Shown here in pieces: positions 1 through 13,400 of a DNA stretch of 64,000 nucleotides (position 1 is the stretch's first letter; every line of letters begins with the position of its first letter). The notes beneath the pieces were generated by a model. It was not told the origin of the DNA, did not search any database, and worked only from the letters and a program-made list of their open reading frames with translations. Made by a program: the position numbers and the translations under genes. Source of the DNA: Vitis vinifera (Eukaryota; Streptophyta; Magnoliopsida; Vitales; Vitaceae); NCBI RefSeq assembly GCF_030704535.1, contig NC_081810.1:8628501-8692500 (forward strand), given 5' to 3'.

Positions 1-30
1 ATAAGATACCAGTGCTCTAGATGAAGATGG

Positions 31-87
31 TCCACCATGGTGCGCATGCACTTGTCCACCATGGCGCGCATGTACTTGGCCACCATC
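31..87. repeat. 24-bp tandem repeat, about 2.4 copies
   Basis: Two adjacent 24-bp units (31-54 and 55-78), both starting TCCACCATGG, differ at two positions. A partial third unit, GCCACCATC, follows at 79-87. The function is unknown and the repeat is probably neutral. Confidence 0.6.
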
Positions 88-365
88 ACTGTGAAAGCCG
101 ACCATCATCTAAGTAATGACACCCATGTCATAAGCAGAATATCTTAAGATTCTAGATAATATTTTTCCAGGGCTGCGCCTACCACATCCATGCATAGCAC
201 TTTCTACACGGGTCTCACCATGCAACCAAATGGGTTATCTTTTCAATCATATATATCAAGTTATGTCACGTGTACCCAACAATCCTAGACCCAATCCCAT
301 ATCCCATTGCTTTATACCTTAATATCAATCTTTTATATCATAGTTTCATTTGTTTAGACCCCATC

Positions 366-900
366 CTATATGTTTATACTTTCATTCAATAGCGCAGATT
401 TCAGCTTACACTTGAGAGCAGCCTGGATTAAAACGTTACCGTAAATTTTTCCTTTCTTGGAGTTGACTCCTGAGATAAAAACTGAGGATTGAAATCCAAA
501 ATCAGGAAGCAAGAAATTATTGGACAAATAAAAACCAACTTCTGCAATCAATGTGAACTCCCTTTGTTGGCTAGTTCTTTTGATGTATACACCCAACCAG
601 TGATACATAATGGAACAACTCAAAAAACAGTCACCACCTACCATGTGTTTCCAAGGCATTTCTGCTGGGCTTTTCACTTGGAAGATCAGAGACGCTTGCA
701 CCTTCTGGGCATCCTCAAACTCGGCCAAGTCCAGGGCAGCAGCTGCAAAGGAAACAAAGCTACCTCTGTAAATTTCCAAAAACTCCTGGTAAAGCACACA
801 GATTTGAGAAATGATCCTGAGAATTCTTTGCCTGGTAAAGCAGAGATCTTAATCTGTGTCGTAGAGATATAAGAGGAAAAAGAAAATGTCAAGAAACTCG
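366..900 (-). other. Unassigned exon-like open stretch
   Basis: The minus strand has a long open frame whose middle part (about 630-800) reads like ordinary coding sequence: a helical stretch around AALDLAEFEDAQKVQASL, then KSPAEMPWKHM. It is followed by a good splice donor, GTAGGTGG. I do not recognise the family. After the donor the frame drifts into AT-rich, less protein-like sequence, so at most the upper part is an exon. It could be the end of a gene lying to the left, a gene fragment, or chance. It is about 500 bases beyond the EngB-like stop codon, and nothing ties it to that gene. Confidence 0.2.
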
Positions 901-1418
901 AATTTAATGAATGTTAGTTATCATATGTGTTTCACCATTCAGCAAATATCGTCCTGCTGGTAGAATTGGACAGCCAGGCCACCAGATGAGTTGTGAAATA
1001 AAAGGCAGGTTACAGGGGACTCTGGGGTATAACAAATTTCAGTGTATTTTAAGCTCTCAGCATGGCATGGTTATGAGCAAGGAGGGGGATGAGTCAAGCT
1101 GAGGCTCATTGAAAACCACCCAAACCATCAACTTCTGAAAGTACGTCAAAATATTCAAAGGTAATAAAAATATGTATCAGAGCATAATTGGGCTGGCTAC
1201 AGCGTATAGGCCTATAGGTTGCAGAAGCCAAATCCATTTAGAGCAATTGTGTTCAAAGGTTCAGGTCAGAATTGCATTCTAGTTCAGAAGTGAACAATTT
1301 TCTTTTACTCCACTATGCCAAGATATTACCATTTACCTATGTCACCATACCACAGTTGACATGTCGTAAGGGATAGATAACAAGTTCCTGAGAAACAAAA
1401 AGTCAGTAACCTACCATC

Positions 1419-4400
1419 TTAGTGTTTGGCGAACCGACCAATCTTGCCAAGTACTGTTCTTAAACTTGGGATACCAGCTCCAGATTTCGAGCTCACCATC
1501 ATCTGAAATTAAAAAATAGAGTTCTAAGTGCTGAGATTGGTTTTTACAATATGAATCAAATTAATCAAATAAATTTGTTCCTTCATACCAAAGGTTGAAC
1601 TATAGACTTATTTGCCTTGAGGCTCTGCAAAATTAAGATGGAATTGTTTTAGTCTAACAGGAGAGATGTGTATATAAAAATTAAAAGAAGTAATTATTTC
1701 TCAGAACATTGACCTCTTCAATTTGCATCGCACGTCGTGCTACATCAATTGGGAACACCAAATCGGTCTTGGTTAACAAAATCTGGTATTTAGTTTGAGC
1801 TCTGTAAAATAAAACTTTACTCAGCATGAAGGAAATTAAATGTGCTATTAATGTGATAATTGTTTGCAGTGTTACAGACGAAGCAATCATCATTCATTAA
1901 TCCAACACTCTAGATAAAAAACTGGTTTTTTTTTTTTTTGATAAGTCTGAAGATAAAAACTGTTGCCATGAAAGGTCTGTCCTACATGCAATTCATTAAT
2001 GTTATCTCATGCAAGTTCGACTTTTCTTTCTTTGTTGTCCACACTTCCTTCCTTATTTTAGCCCACACTTGCTGTCCACACTTCTTTCCTTAATTTAGTC
2101 CACCCTTCTTTCCTTATTTTAGCCCACAATTGTTTCCTTATTTCTCCATTATTATTCTGTACAGTTAGCATACATTATTTGACAGATTATAGTTTACATG
2201 TATAGGGCTAGAATCATGCTGGAATTTATTTGTTTTTATTTGCTTTCCATGTAAAGCATTCTTGTAAAGTTTATATATAATATACAAAACTCAAGGCCAA
2301 GGTATTCGGTCATTCACACAATATTTTGATATGGTATCAGAGCAAGGTTGCTAATTTTTCTTCCCTCAAATTCTTTTCTGTCTTTTCGGTTTCGGAGGTG
2401 CCTCTCGTGTCTTTCGGTCAAGTCTGTATTGATCCGTGTTGCACCCAACCACAACCATTTTTCTCAGTATTTATGTGGCTGTCATGGGTCAGTTTTCTTC
2501 TGGGATTTTTTTGGTCCATTCTTTTGTCTCGGGTTCTATTTATTTTCTATGGATTCCGCACCTCTGTGTGTTAAGTTTACAGGCACAAATTATTTTACCT
2601 GGGCATTTCAGTTTGAACTTTTTCTCAAGGGAAAAGACCTTTGGGGTCATATTGATGGCACGGATGTTGAAAAACCATCCACTTTTGACAAATCTCAAGA
2701 TGTTGGGTCTTCTCCTTCATGGGCTGTGCTTAATGCATGCATCATGTCTTGGCTTCTTGGTTCAATGGAGCCTCATATTGTCACCCACTTGCGGCCCCAT
2801 CGCTCCGCTCAATCTATGTGGGCTTATTTGAAGAAAGTTTATCATCAAGATAACGATGCTCGTCGCTTTCAATTAGAACATGCGATTGTCATGTTTCAAC
2901 ATGGTAGTCTTTCCATCCAGGATTACTACTCGGCATTTCTGACTCTTTGGCATGAATATGCTGATTTGGTTACAACGGATATTCCTATTGCCGCTCTCTC
3001 AACTATTCAGACTATTCACACCACTACCCGACGTGATCAGTTTCTTATGAAACTACGTCCGGAATATGAATCTGTCTGCTCCTCTTTACTGAATAGATCT
3101 CCTGTTCCCTCTCTTGATATTTGTTTTGGTGAGTTACTTCGCGAAGAGCAACGCCTTAGTACTCAAGCTATTTTGGAGCAATCTCATGGCAGTTCCGGGA
3201 CGGCAACTATAGCTTATGTTGCCCAAGGACGCAGACCACCTATGCATTCTAAAAACTTGCAGTGTTTTTGCTGCAAGAAATATGGGCATATTGCTGCCAC
3301 TTGCCCTAAGAAGTTTTGTTCTTATTGCAAGAAGAAGGGTCACATTATCAAAGAATGTCGTATTCGCCCCCAGAATCATCAGGCCCAAGCATTTCAGACT
3401 TCGGTTATTGTCCCTCCTGTAGCAACTTTTGCAGCACACAACTCTTCTTCAACTGCGTGCTCTATTCCTACACCTCCTGCACCAGATTACTGCACCCCAA
3501 AAATGGTGCAATGGATGTTAATTTCAGCATTATTAGCAATGGGGTTTCAAGGTAACAATTCTACTAAACTCTGGTACGTGGACTCGGGGGCCTCTAATCA
3601 CATGACTAATAATCCCACCGCTTTGTGTCATGTTCGGCCCTACACTGGTCAATCTTCCATTCAGACTGCCAATGGCAGCTCTTTGTCCATAGCTGCTATC
3701 AACGATGCCTCTTCTAAGTTCACTGATGTGTTTCTTGCTCCTCAGCTTTCCACAAATCTTATTTCTTTTGGCCAATTAGTTGATAACAATTGTGCTGTTA
3801 ATTTTTCTGGTAATGGTTGTGTTGTGCAGGACCAGGTAACGGGGAAGCCGATCACGAAGGGACCTAAAGTGGGGCGCTTGTTTCCACTATTTTTACCTGT
3901 TCCAGATTTTTCTCCACCTTCTTCTATTAAGTCTTTTGCTTGTAATAATGTTTCAGATCTTAGTATGGTGTGGCATCGTCGTTTAGGCCATCCCAATACT
4001 CAGATCTTATCTCATGTATTGAACTCTGATTTACCAGGTAATAAGGATCGTTATTTTTTATCTCTTGAGTGTGATTCTTGCAAACTTGGTAAAAGTAAAA
4101 CTCTTCACTTCCCTTTGCATGCAAGTAGAGCATCTCACTGCTTTAATCTTATCCATAGTGATGTTTGGGGACCTTCCCCGGTTAGTTCACATGAGAAATT
4201 TAAATATTATGTGACTTTCATTGATGATCATAGCAGATTTACTTGGGTCTACTTTCTTCGCTCTAAATCTGAAGTCATTCATACTTTCACTGAGATTTTA
4301 GCGTATGTTGACAATCAATTTTCTACTTCTATTAAGACATTACGCACAGATTCCGGTGGTGAGTATTTGTCTACTGAGTTTCAAGCATTCTTGGCTTCTA

Positions 4401-7400
4401 AGGGTATTATTCATCAACGTTCATGTCCATCTACTCCTCAACAAAATGGAGTTGCCGAACGCAAAAATCGTCATCTTTTAGATGTGGTACGTACTCTCTT
4501 GTTAGAATCTTCTGTTCCATCCATGTTTTGGGTAGAGGCTCTAAAAACTGCTACTCACTTGATTAATCGTTTACCTTCTCAAGTCCTACATATGGAGTCT
4601 CCCTATTTCCGCTTATTTGCTAAGTAACCTAGTTATGATCACCTTCGTATTTTTGGTTGTGTATGCTTTGTTCATTTACCTCCTCATGAGCGACATAAAT
4701 TATCTACTCAATCTGTTCGATGTGCTTTCTTGGGATATAATGTGTCAAAAGGGATTTGTTTGCTATGATCCTATATTACATCCTACACGTATTTCTAGGA
4801 ATGTTATTTTCTTTGAAAATCAACATTTCTTTCCTGTATCCTCTTCTACTGTGTCATCCTCTTCTACTGTGGTCCTTCTCTCCTTTGAGCAACAATTCTC
4901 AGATCTTCATCCAGTCAGTTCTCGCTTTCAACCAGGTATTGTGTATACGAGACGCTCCCGCCCACAGTTTCTTTCGGTGGCTCACCCGATATCTGATCCT
5001 ACCACGCTCCAGATTCAGTCAGTTGCAGCACCTTTAGTACGTCGCTCTTCTCGAGTGTTTGTACCTCCGAATAGGTATGGATTTCCCTCTTCCAGTTCTC
5101 ATAATTCTATTTCAGCCCTTACTGCTGCATTGTCCAAATTTGATATTCCCACATGCTACTCACATGCTGCTAAGCATGATTGTTGGTGACAAGCTATGCA
5201 GGAAGAAATTGTCACTCTAGAGGCCAATCACACTTGGGACATTGAGCCCTGTCCTCCCACTATTGTTCCTCTGGGTTGCAAATGGGTTTACTCAGTCAAG
5301 GTCCGATCTGATGGAAGTTTGGATCGTTACAAAGCTCGGCCTATTGCACTTGGGAATAATCAGGAATATGGTGTCAATTATGAAGAGACCTTTGCTCCTG
5401 TGGCTAAAATGACTACTGTTCGTACGATTCTAGCTCTTGCTGCTTCCAGTGATTGGCCACTACATCAGATGGATGTAAAAAATGTTTTTCTTCATGGGGA
5501 TCTTAAAGAGTGTATTTATATGAAGCCATCTCCGGGATTGTTTCCCTCTCCGACTTCACATGTGTGTAAGCTCCGTTGCTCTCTTTATGGTCTCAAACAA
5601 GCTCCGAGGGCCTGGTTTGATAAATTCCGCACCACTTTATTACAATTTTCATTCAGGCAGAGCAAGTATGACACTTTCCTTGTTTCTTCGGAAATTAGAC
5701 ATGGGTATTGTTGTTCTTTTGGTTTATGTTGATGATATTGTGATCACTGGTTCCAATTCTGCTTTACTTGGTCAGCTCAAAACTCATCTCTCCGAGTCCT
5801 TTCATATGAAAGATCTTGGGTCTCACATATTTTCTTGGTCTTGAGGTGCATCATAGTCCCTATGGTATTTCCCTCTATCAACAAAAGTATGCGAGTGACT
5901 TGGTGGCTACAGCTGGTCTACAAGGGGCTACTTCTGTTGATACTCCCATGGAATTAAATGTGAAGCTTCACAAAGAGGAGGGCGACTTACTTGCTGATCC
6001 CAGTTTATACAGGAAGTTGGTGGGTAGCCTTGTTTATCTCACCATTACTAGACCAGACATTTCTTTTGCTGTATAGCAAGTCAGCCAGTTCCTTCAGACT
6101 CCTCGTCATCTTCATTTGGCTGCTGTCCGTAGGATCATACGCTATGTTCAAGGCACTTCTACTCGTGGCTTGTTCTTCCTTGCAGGCAATTCTACTTGCC
6201 TTGCTGCTTATAGTGATGTTGATTGGGCTAGTTGTGCGGATACCCACCGCTCCATCACTGGTTGGTGTGTGTTCTTAGGTGATGCATTGATATCTTGGAA
6301 AAGTAAGAAACAAGACAGAGTCTCTAAGTCATCTACGGAATCTGAGTACCGGGCGATATCTCTTGCTTGTTCTGAAATCATTTGGCTTCGAGGTTTGCTT
6401 GCGGAGTTAGATTTTTCTGAGACCGATCCTACACCTCTACATGCCGATAATACAAGCGCTATTCAGATCACGGCCAATCCTGTCTATCATGAGCGCACAA
6501 AGCATATTGAAATGGACTGTCACTCTATCCGTGAAGCCTTTGAAGCTCGTGTTATCACTCTTCCACATATTTCCACTGACTTACAAATTGTTGATATCTT
6601 CACCAAGGCTCTCCCTCGTCATCAACATTGCTTGCTAAGTAGCAAATTGATGCTTGTTGATCAACCTGCATCAATTTGAGGGGGGTTGTCAAAGGACAGC
6701 TTTGCTGTCCACACTTCCTTCCTTATTTTAGCCCACACTTGCTGTCCACACTTCTTTCCTTAATTTAGCCCACCCTTCTTTCCTTATTTTAGCCCACAAT
6801 TGTTTCCTTATTTCTCCATTTATTATTCTATACAGTTAGTATACATTATTTGACAGATTATAGTTTACATGTATAGGGCTAGAATCATGCTGGAATTTAT
6901 TTACTTTTATTTGCTTTCCATGTAAAGCATTCTTGTAAAGTCTATATATAATATACAAAACTCAAGGCCAAGGTATTCGGTCATTCACACAATATTTTGA
7001 CAATATATATTATATTCTGGTTTCTTAAACCATGATCTTATTACCAAAAAAGCATGGGACAAAAAATGAACAACAACAACACCAATAACAAAAAGAATTC
7101 AACCCATATAATTAAAAAAGAAAAAAGAAAAATAGCACCAATAAAATTAAAAATTTCCAATTTTCAGCCCCGACAAGCATGAAAATCTTTAATACAAGAT
7201 GTGCCAGCAAGCATAAGCCTAAACACCCATAGTATAGTAAATATGAGATTCTTTCCCATAAATGATTGATCCTCTCATACAGTTTCTGGCAGCATTTGCT
7301 GATTATTCCATTTCTTAAAAAAGATTTTTCTCCAAATGATGCATATGTAACAAGAATGGTTTATTGTAACACCCCTACAAAAAATTTTGACATAGCAACC

Positions 7401-10400
7401 TCAAATCAATGCAATGAACTCACTATCATCATTATGTAGGTGCTTTCAAATGTTTTGAAAAAAAAAAAGAAACAAAAACAAAAAAAAGCAAAATTTTTGT
7501 AATGCTGCATGGCCAAAATTCCCCTGTGCATATTTCTCAGTGCAACTATGTGGGTGACTGATATCCCTAAATGGGAAATGAAATCACAATCCATATTCAC
7601 CTATTTGCATACCTTTCCATCAAATCAATGAGCTCATGATCCCTAGGCTTCATACCCCATTTTGTGTCAATAAGAAGGCATACTCGCTTCAGGCCAATTC
7701 TTGTGGAGACATACTCTTTAACCTTCGAAATTGAAAATCATTTAAACAAATTTGGCAAATATAACAATAAGATATATATATATTTTTTTGATAAGCAGGG
7801 AATATATTAACAAAAGGCAAACAGCCACAAAGCATACAAGGGGTATACAAGGTAACTAAAACCTCAAAAAACAAGCTAAGAAACCAAAAGACCTCACCAG
7901 CCCTTAAGTGGAAGCTAACCACTCCAAAAAGCCAATAAGAGAAAACGACTCCTCATCAATATACAATCTAACCCAACTCCACAAATTACATACAAAAGAA
8001 TTTTTGAGTTTCTGAATTGCTAAAGAACCCCCCCCCCCCCCCCCCCCCCCCTCCTAAAAGCTAACCTATTCCTCTCCTTCCAAACCGTCCAAAAAATGCA
8101 CAACGGAATGGATTTCCAAATTTTTTTCCTTTTTTTCCCTACAAAAGGGCCCCTCCAACTAATTAACACCTCCTTTACAGTTTCTGGGAAGGCCCACTAA
8201 ATGCCAAACAAAACAAAGACGATTTCTCAAAGAACTCTGACCACTATACAGTGTATAAGAATATGATTTACAGTTTCTTCTTCACAACCACACAAAAAGC
8301 AATGATTAGGGAATTGTCACCCTCTTTTTTGGAGTCTATATAGGGTAAGAACCTTCCCCCACGTAGCCTCCCAAGCAAAAAAAGCAACTTTGGTTGGGAC
8401 CCTATCCCCTCAAATGCAATTCTTCGGGAAGGAGGTGTCATTGGGTGTAATCGGCAAACTGTATGCTTCCTTAACACCAAACTGCCCATTTCTTCCACCC
8501 TTCCAAGAAACTAAATCATCCTCCAAAGTTAGCATGTTTCCCCTCAAGACATTAAGCAAATTTCCTACCAAATCCAACTCCCAATCACTAAAAGCTCTAA
8601 AGAATCTTAGAGTCCATCCTCCCTGACCAAAATTCTGGTCCCAAACTTCCGCCACCGTAGCATTCCTATGGACAGCCATAGCAAATTATTGGGGAAAACT
8701 TTGGGACAGTGTTGCAAGGTCGCACCAATGATCAGTCCAAAATCTGATTTTAATGCCATTACCCATCGTGAACACTATATTTTCCCAACACCAATCTGTT
8801 TCCTTCAAAATCTCCTTCCAAACCCCTACACCAAACGTCTCATTAGCCTCATTTGTCCTCCAACCCAGACCCTCTTACCCATACTTTACCGAAATCACCT
8901 TCTTCCAAAGATTTTCCTTGGCACATGCAAATCTCCATATCCATTTGCCAAGCAAGGTCTTATTCAAAAGAGCTAGCTTCCTTAAGCCTAGCCCACCCTT
9001 CTCCTTATCCACACAAATTTCCCCACCTCCCAATTAACTAAGTGGGGCTTTCCTCTCCAAATTTCCCCCTCCCCAAAGGAAATCTCTTTGTAATTTTTCT
9101 AATCTTCTTGCTACTACCTTGGGCATTCGAAAAAGAGACATTTGATATATGGGCATACTAGCCATCGTACTCTTTATGAGAGTGATTCTCCAGCCTTTGG
9201 AAATATATTGACGTTTCCAAAGCGCTAGTCTCCTTCTCACTCTCTCTTCCACCCCATCCCACATAAAAAGAGACTTGTTAGGGGCCCCTAAAGGCAATCC
9301 CAAGTAAGATAAGGGCAAAGACCCCACCCTGCACCCTAACTCCATTGCCAAAACATCAACCTCTTCCACCTCACCAACTGGAATGATTTCACTTTTGGCC
9401 AAATTGATCATTAAACCTGGCGCAGCTTCAAACCAAAATAAGGTCCAGCTCAAGTGAGTTAGATGCTCTTTCTTTGCCTCACAAAAAACAACTGTATCAT
9501 CAGCAAAAAACAGGTGAGAAATATTCAATTCCGTCCTTCTTCTTCCCCGGATTCTGCACCCTGAAAGAAAGCCCCCTTCAACATCCCTCCTAATGAGAGC
9601 ACTCAGCACTTCCATTCCCATAACAAAGAGATAAGGAGATAAAGGGTCTCCTTGACGCAGCCCCTTGGTATTCGAAAAGAAACCTACCGACACCCCATTT
9701 ACCAAGACGGAAAATTTAGTTGTACAGATGCATTTCCACATCCATCCCATCCACTTTGCCTCAAACCCCATTTTTTGCATAACCTTCATTAAAAACTGCC
9801 AGTTGATGTTGTCATAAGCTTTTTCGATATCTAGTTTACATATTAGCCCTTTCTCTTTTCTTTTCTTCCAGGAATCATTCACCTCGTTTGCTATTACAGA
9901 GGCATCCAAGATCTGGCTACCCATCACAAAAGGATTCTGATCTGTGGAAACTATTTTTCCTATCACTTTCTTAAGCCTATTAGCTAACACCTTAGCCAAC
10001 AATTTATACAACCCCCCTAGCAAGCTTATAAGTCTAAAATCCCCAAGGTCCTCAGCTCCTCCTTTCTTAGGGATTAGTACCAGAAACGTGGTATTAAAGC
10101 TCTTGAGAAAAGAGCTTTGAAAATCCTTAAACATTTCCATGATTTCCTCCCTTACAAAGTCCCAACAGTTTTGCCAAAAAGCCACTGTGAACCCATCCGG
10201 GTCTGGGTCTTTATTGCCATTCATTTCCATCAAAGCATAGTAGACTTCATCCTTAGAGAAGGGAATCTCCAAATTCTCAGCTTCTTGAAGACTTAGGTGA
10301 TCTAACTGCAGCCCCTCAATATCAGCTTTCCAATCTGAATTTTCTGATAGCATCTGATGATAGGCGTTAGCTACCCCTTCCCTCACATCTTGCTCATCTG

Positions 10401-13400
10401 TCAGTCACACGCCATTTATCTTAATTTTATCCAAGGAGTTATTTCTACGATGGGCAATTTCCGTACGATGGAAAAAACTTGTGTTCCTATCCCCTTCCCT
10501 TAACCATAATTCCCTTGAAAGCTGTCTCCAATGAACTTCCAATAAGACCCACTTTTTATAATTTTCCTTTGCTTCCTTTTTTAACTCTGTTTCCTCCTCT
10601 GACAGATTTCTCTCGCTTTTCACCATGTCCCAAAACTCCACTTGTTGAAGAGCTGAAATTTTATTGCATTCCAGCCTCCCAAAAACATCCTTATTCCAAG
10701 ACTTAATGTTTTGTTTAAGCTCCTTCAACTTAGCATCCAACCTAAAGCTGGCACTGCCTCTTACAACAATCCTCTACCACCAGCTTCGTAGAAGATCTTT
10801 AAATCCTTCTACTTTAAACCACATATTTTCAAATTTAAAAGGGGAGGGTCCTCTTCTTAAACCACCACCCTCTAGCAAAATAGGGAAGTGATCAGAGATA
10901 GGCCTAGGCAGCCTTCTCTAAAGGACTCCACTAAACTGATCAAGCCAATTTGGAGTCACGAGAAATCTGTCCAGTCTAGCCCAAGACTGATTATTTTGAC
11001 CCCCGCTCCAAGTGAACAAACCCCCTTGCAAAGGTACATCAACTAGCCTTAATTCATCAATTATCTGAGCAAATCTCCTCATCGTTGTTGTTAACCTCCC
11101 TTGCCTGCTCCTTTCCCTTTGAAATAAAATGATATTGAAGTCACCCCCTAAACACCAGGGTTCTTCCCAAATTCCTCTAATTGCCCCTAACTCTTCCCAC
11201 AAGCAATCCCTTTCTTCTCTAGTGAACGGACCATAAACTCCCGTGAACACCCAAACAAACCCATTTTCCACATTCCTGAATCTACAAGAGATTGAAAATT
11301 GGCCCACCTCCAAATCCAGAATTTCCAAAGTCCTTTTGTCCCAACAATTCAAGATTCCTCCCGCTAAGCCAGAAGCATCCAAAGCCTTCCAATATAAAAA
11401 TCTCCCAGTTCCCAAGCTCTTCACCACACCCTCGGTCATTGATTGAATTTTTGTCTCCTGAATACACAATAAGTCCACCTTCTGGTTTCTTATAAAAGCC
11501 TTTATTATTTTCCTTTTGGAGCTGTCATTTGCTCCACGCACATTCCAACTCAACAATTTGAGTTTCATTGGACTTCTGAAAGCTGACACTCTCTGCCCTG
11601 CAAGGGGCATTTATGTTTTTTCCCTCCCTCATAGTTAATTGAGCACTCTAGTCTCTTTAACTCCCTTTCAAATTTTGATTTCTCCAATAAACCTTTACTA
11701 TGAATTCTCTCCCTTCTTTTTCTAATTTTGACCAAAAAATCTAGAATATCATTTTCCAACAACCCCTCTGTCGAGAAACCCAGAAAGTGACTAAATCTTG
11801 TCAGACTGCTTTCCTCCCATCTATTCTCCTCCCAACCCCTAACTTCTTGTGGCTCGGAATGAGCTAAGAAACACTCCATTCCTCTTTCCTTATTGCTGCC
11901 AATATTTACCTCAATCAGATCTCAACAGGCAGTGGTTGCATCCTCTGTAATCCCATCTACAGTAATCATACGCAACGGGCTCTCTCCCTGAACTTCCTCC
12001 CTTGTTGCCCCAAAATGGTCGTAATACTCCCCCACCGGAGTCCGACCAAAAGAAAAAGAAAGAGAAGGAGAGGACCCAGAATCCCTTTTTCCCCAAGAAG
12101 CCAAAACATTCCCATACCTCATAGCTTCTTCAACTAAGGCATGATCTGTCGCTTTTTGTTGATCTTCTACTTGCTGCTTCCTCATAACTTCCGTCCCCCA
12201 AAGATTAAGAAACTCAGATTCTGAGTTGCTCCAGTCCGAGGGGCGGGCCTTATTAGATTGGGCTATGTCCACTAGGTGGATTTGGGAAGGGCCTACGATT
12301 GGATCCCCTTCCAAGCCAACTAACCCAAGAGACGAAGTATTCTCCTCTTCGCCAGCCCACCATGCATCCTTGGAAGACGACGGCCACCAACCCAACTTGG
12401 CTCCCACTTCGGTCCTCTTTACGCCCCAATCCACTCACCTGCCCACCCATCACATCTGCTGACTATTGCAGAACCTAACGAGCCTCACGTCTTCCACCGC
12501 GCATGGGCCAACGCGTGCAATATCATCACCCCCAACCTCGCCTCTTGATCGACAAGTCTTCCCTCGACTGTCAAGCGAGACCTTTCTCAGAGACGATCTA
12601 ATCTCCCACCAGAGAAAAAGGGAGTAATAGACCTCTTCGATCCCGATCTCCAGCACACTTGGTAGTTCTTCGCCGTTTGTCTTCACCAAAATACGGGCCC
12701 ACTGTAGCTCCTCCAATTTCTCCGTCTAGGGATCGAATGCTAGGAAACCGCCACACTCCTCCCCCACCCTCCTCAAAATGATCGGGTCCCATAAGGAGCT
12801 TGGTAACCCTACAATTTTCACCCAAGCCTCACTTCTTTTCTCACCTTCATCCAAACACCCAGTCTTAGGGCCCCATCTCTCCAAGCGCAATTGAATCCCT
12901 CCAAGCAATCTCTTCGCAGAAATGAAGACTCGTTTAGCTTCGACCAAAGATTCAAAGTCCAACAGCACCTGCCCTTTTCCATCCTTGCCAATCCTAGTTT
13001 ACCTTTCAGCCCCCAAATTTTTGCCATTAAAATCCTCAATTTTTCCAAATCCTCTCCTCTTGCTGAGCTAGGGTTCCAGCATCCAACAAGGCAGTGTTCC
13101 AATTTACTCAAATTTTTGCTAATTTCCTCCCCTTTTACCTCCACCCTGACTAAGTTTCTGCCTCTACTCCTCGACATCTTCACCACTTCCGCATAAGACC
13201 TTTCCAAAATAGGTTTCACCGGGGCCATCCCTTCCTGCTTGCTTTCCTTCCTACCAGTGACTACTCTCATATTTCGTAACATCTCCGCCATAGAGAACCA
13301 GCCCCTCCTTTCTCCTCTGCCTTTCAGGATGAAGATACTGTACCTCTTCATCTCCAGATCCACAACACCTAACCGGAGAAAACACCCCGCCCTATTCACA

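Larger units (their letters stand above)
1..1418. other. 3' flank of the EngB-like gene, mostly unassigned
   Basis: This stretch lies downstream of the EngB-like stop codon and should include its 3' UTR. It holds a short 24-bp tandem repeat near the left edge and one exon-like open stretch on the minus strand, both listed separately. I see no other gene, RNA or repeat that I can name here. Confidence 0.5.
2017..7002 (+). mobile_element. Ty1/copia LTR retrotransposon, broken fossil
   Basis: The element sits in the intron between exons 7 and 8 of the EngB-like gene, in the opposite orientation to the gene. Its parts in order are: 5' LTR; primer-binding site; gag with a CCHC knuckle (about 2550-3370); aspartic protease with the DSGA motif (about 3580); integrase (about 4100-4600); reverse transcriptase with the YVDD box (about 5280-5800); RNase H (about 6200-6560); polypurine tract; 3' LTR. 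Integrase before reverse transcriptase defines copia. The coding part is broken, with a handful (roughly three to five) of interruptions. The two LTRs differ by about 2.5-3%, which suggests an age of roughly one to two million years at usual plant rates. I found no clear target-site duplication. Confidence 0.93.
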
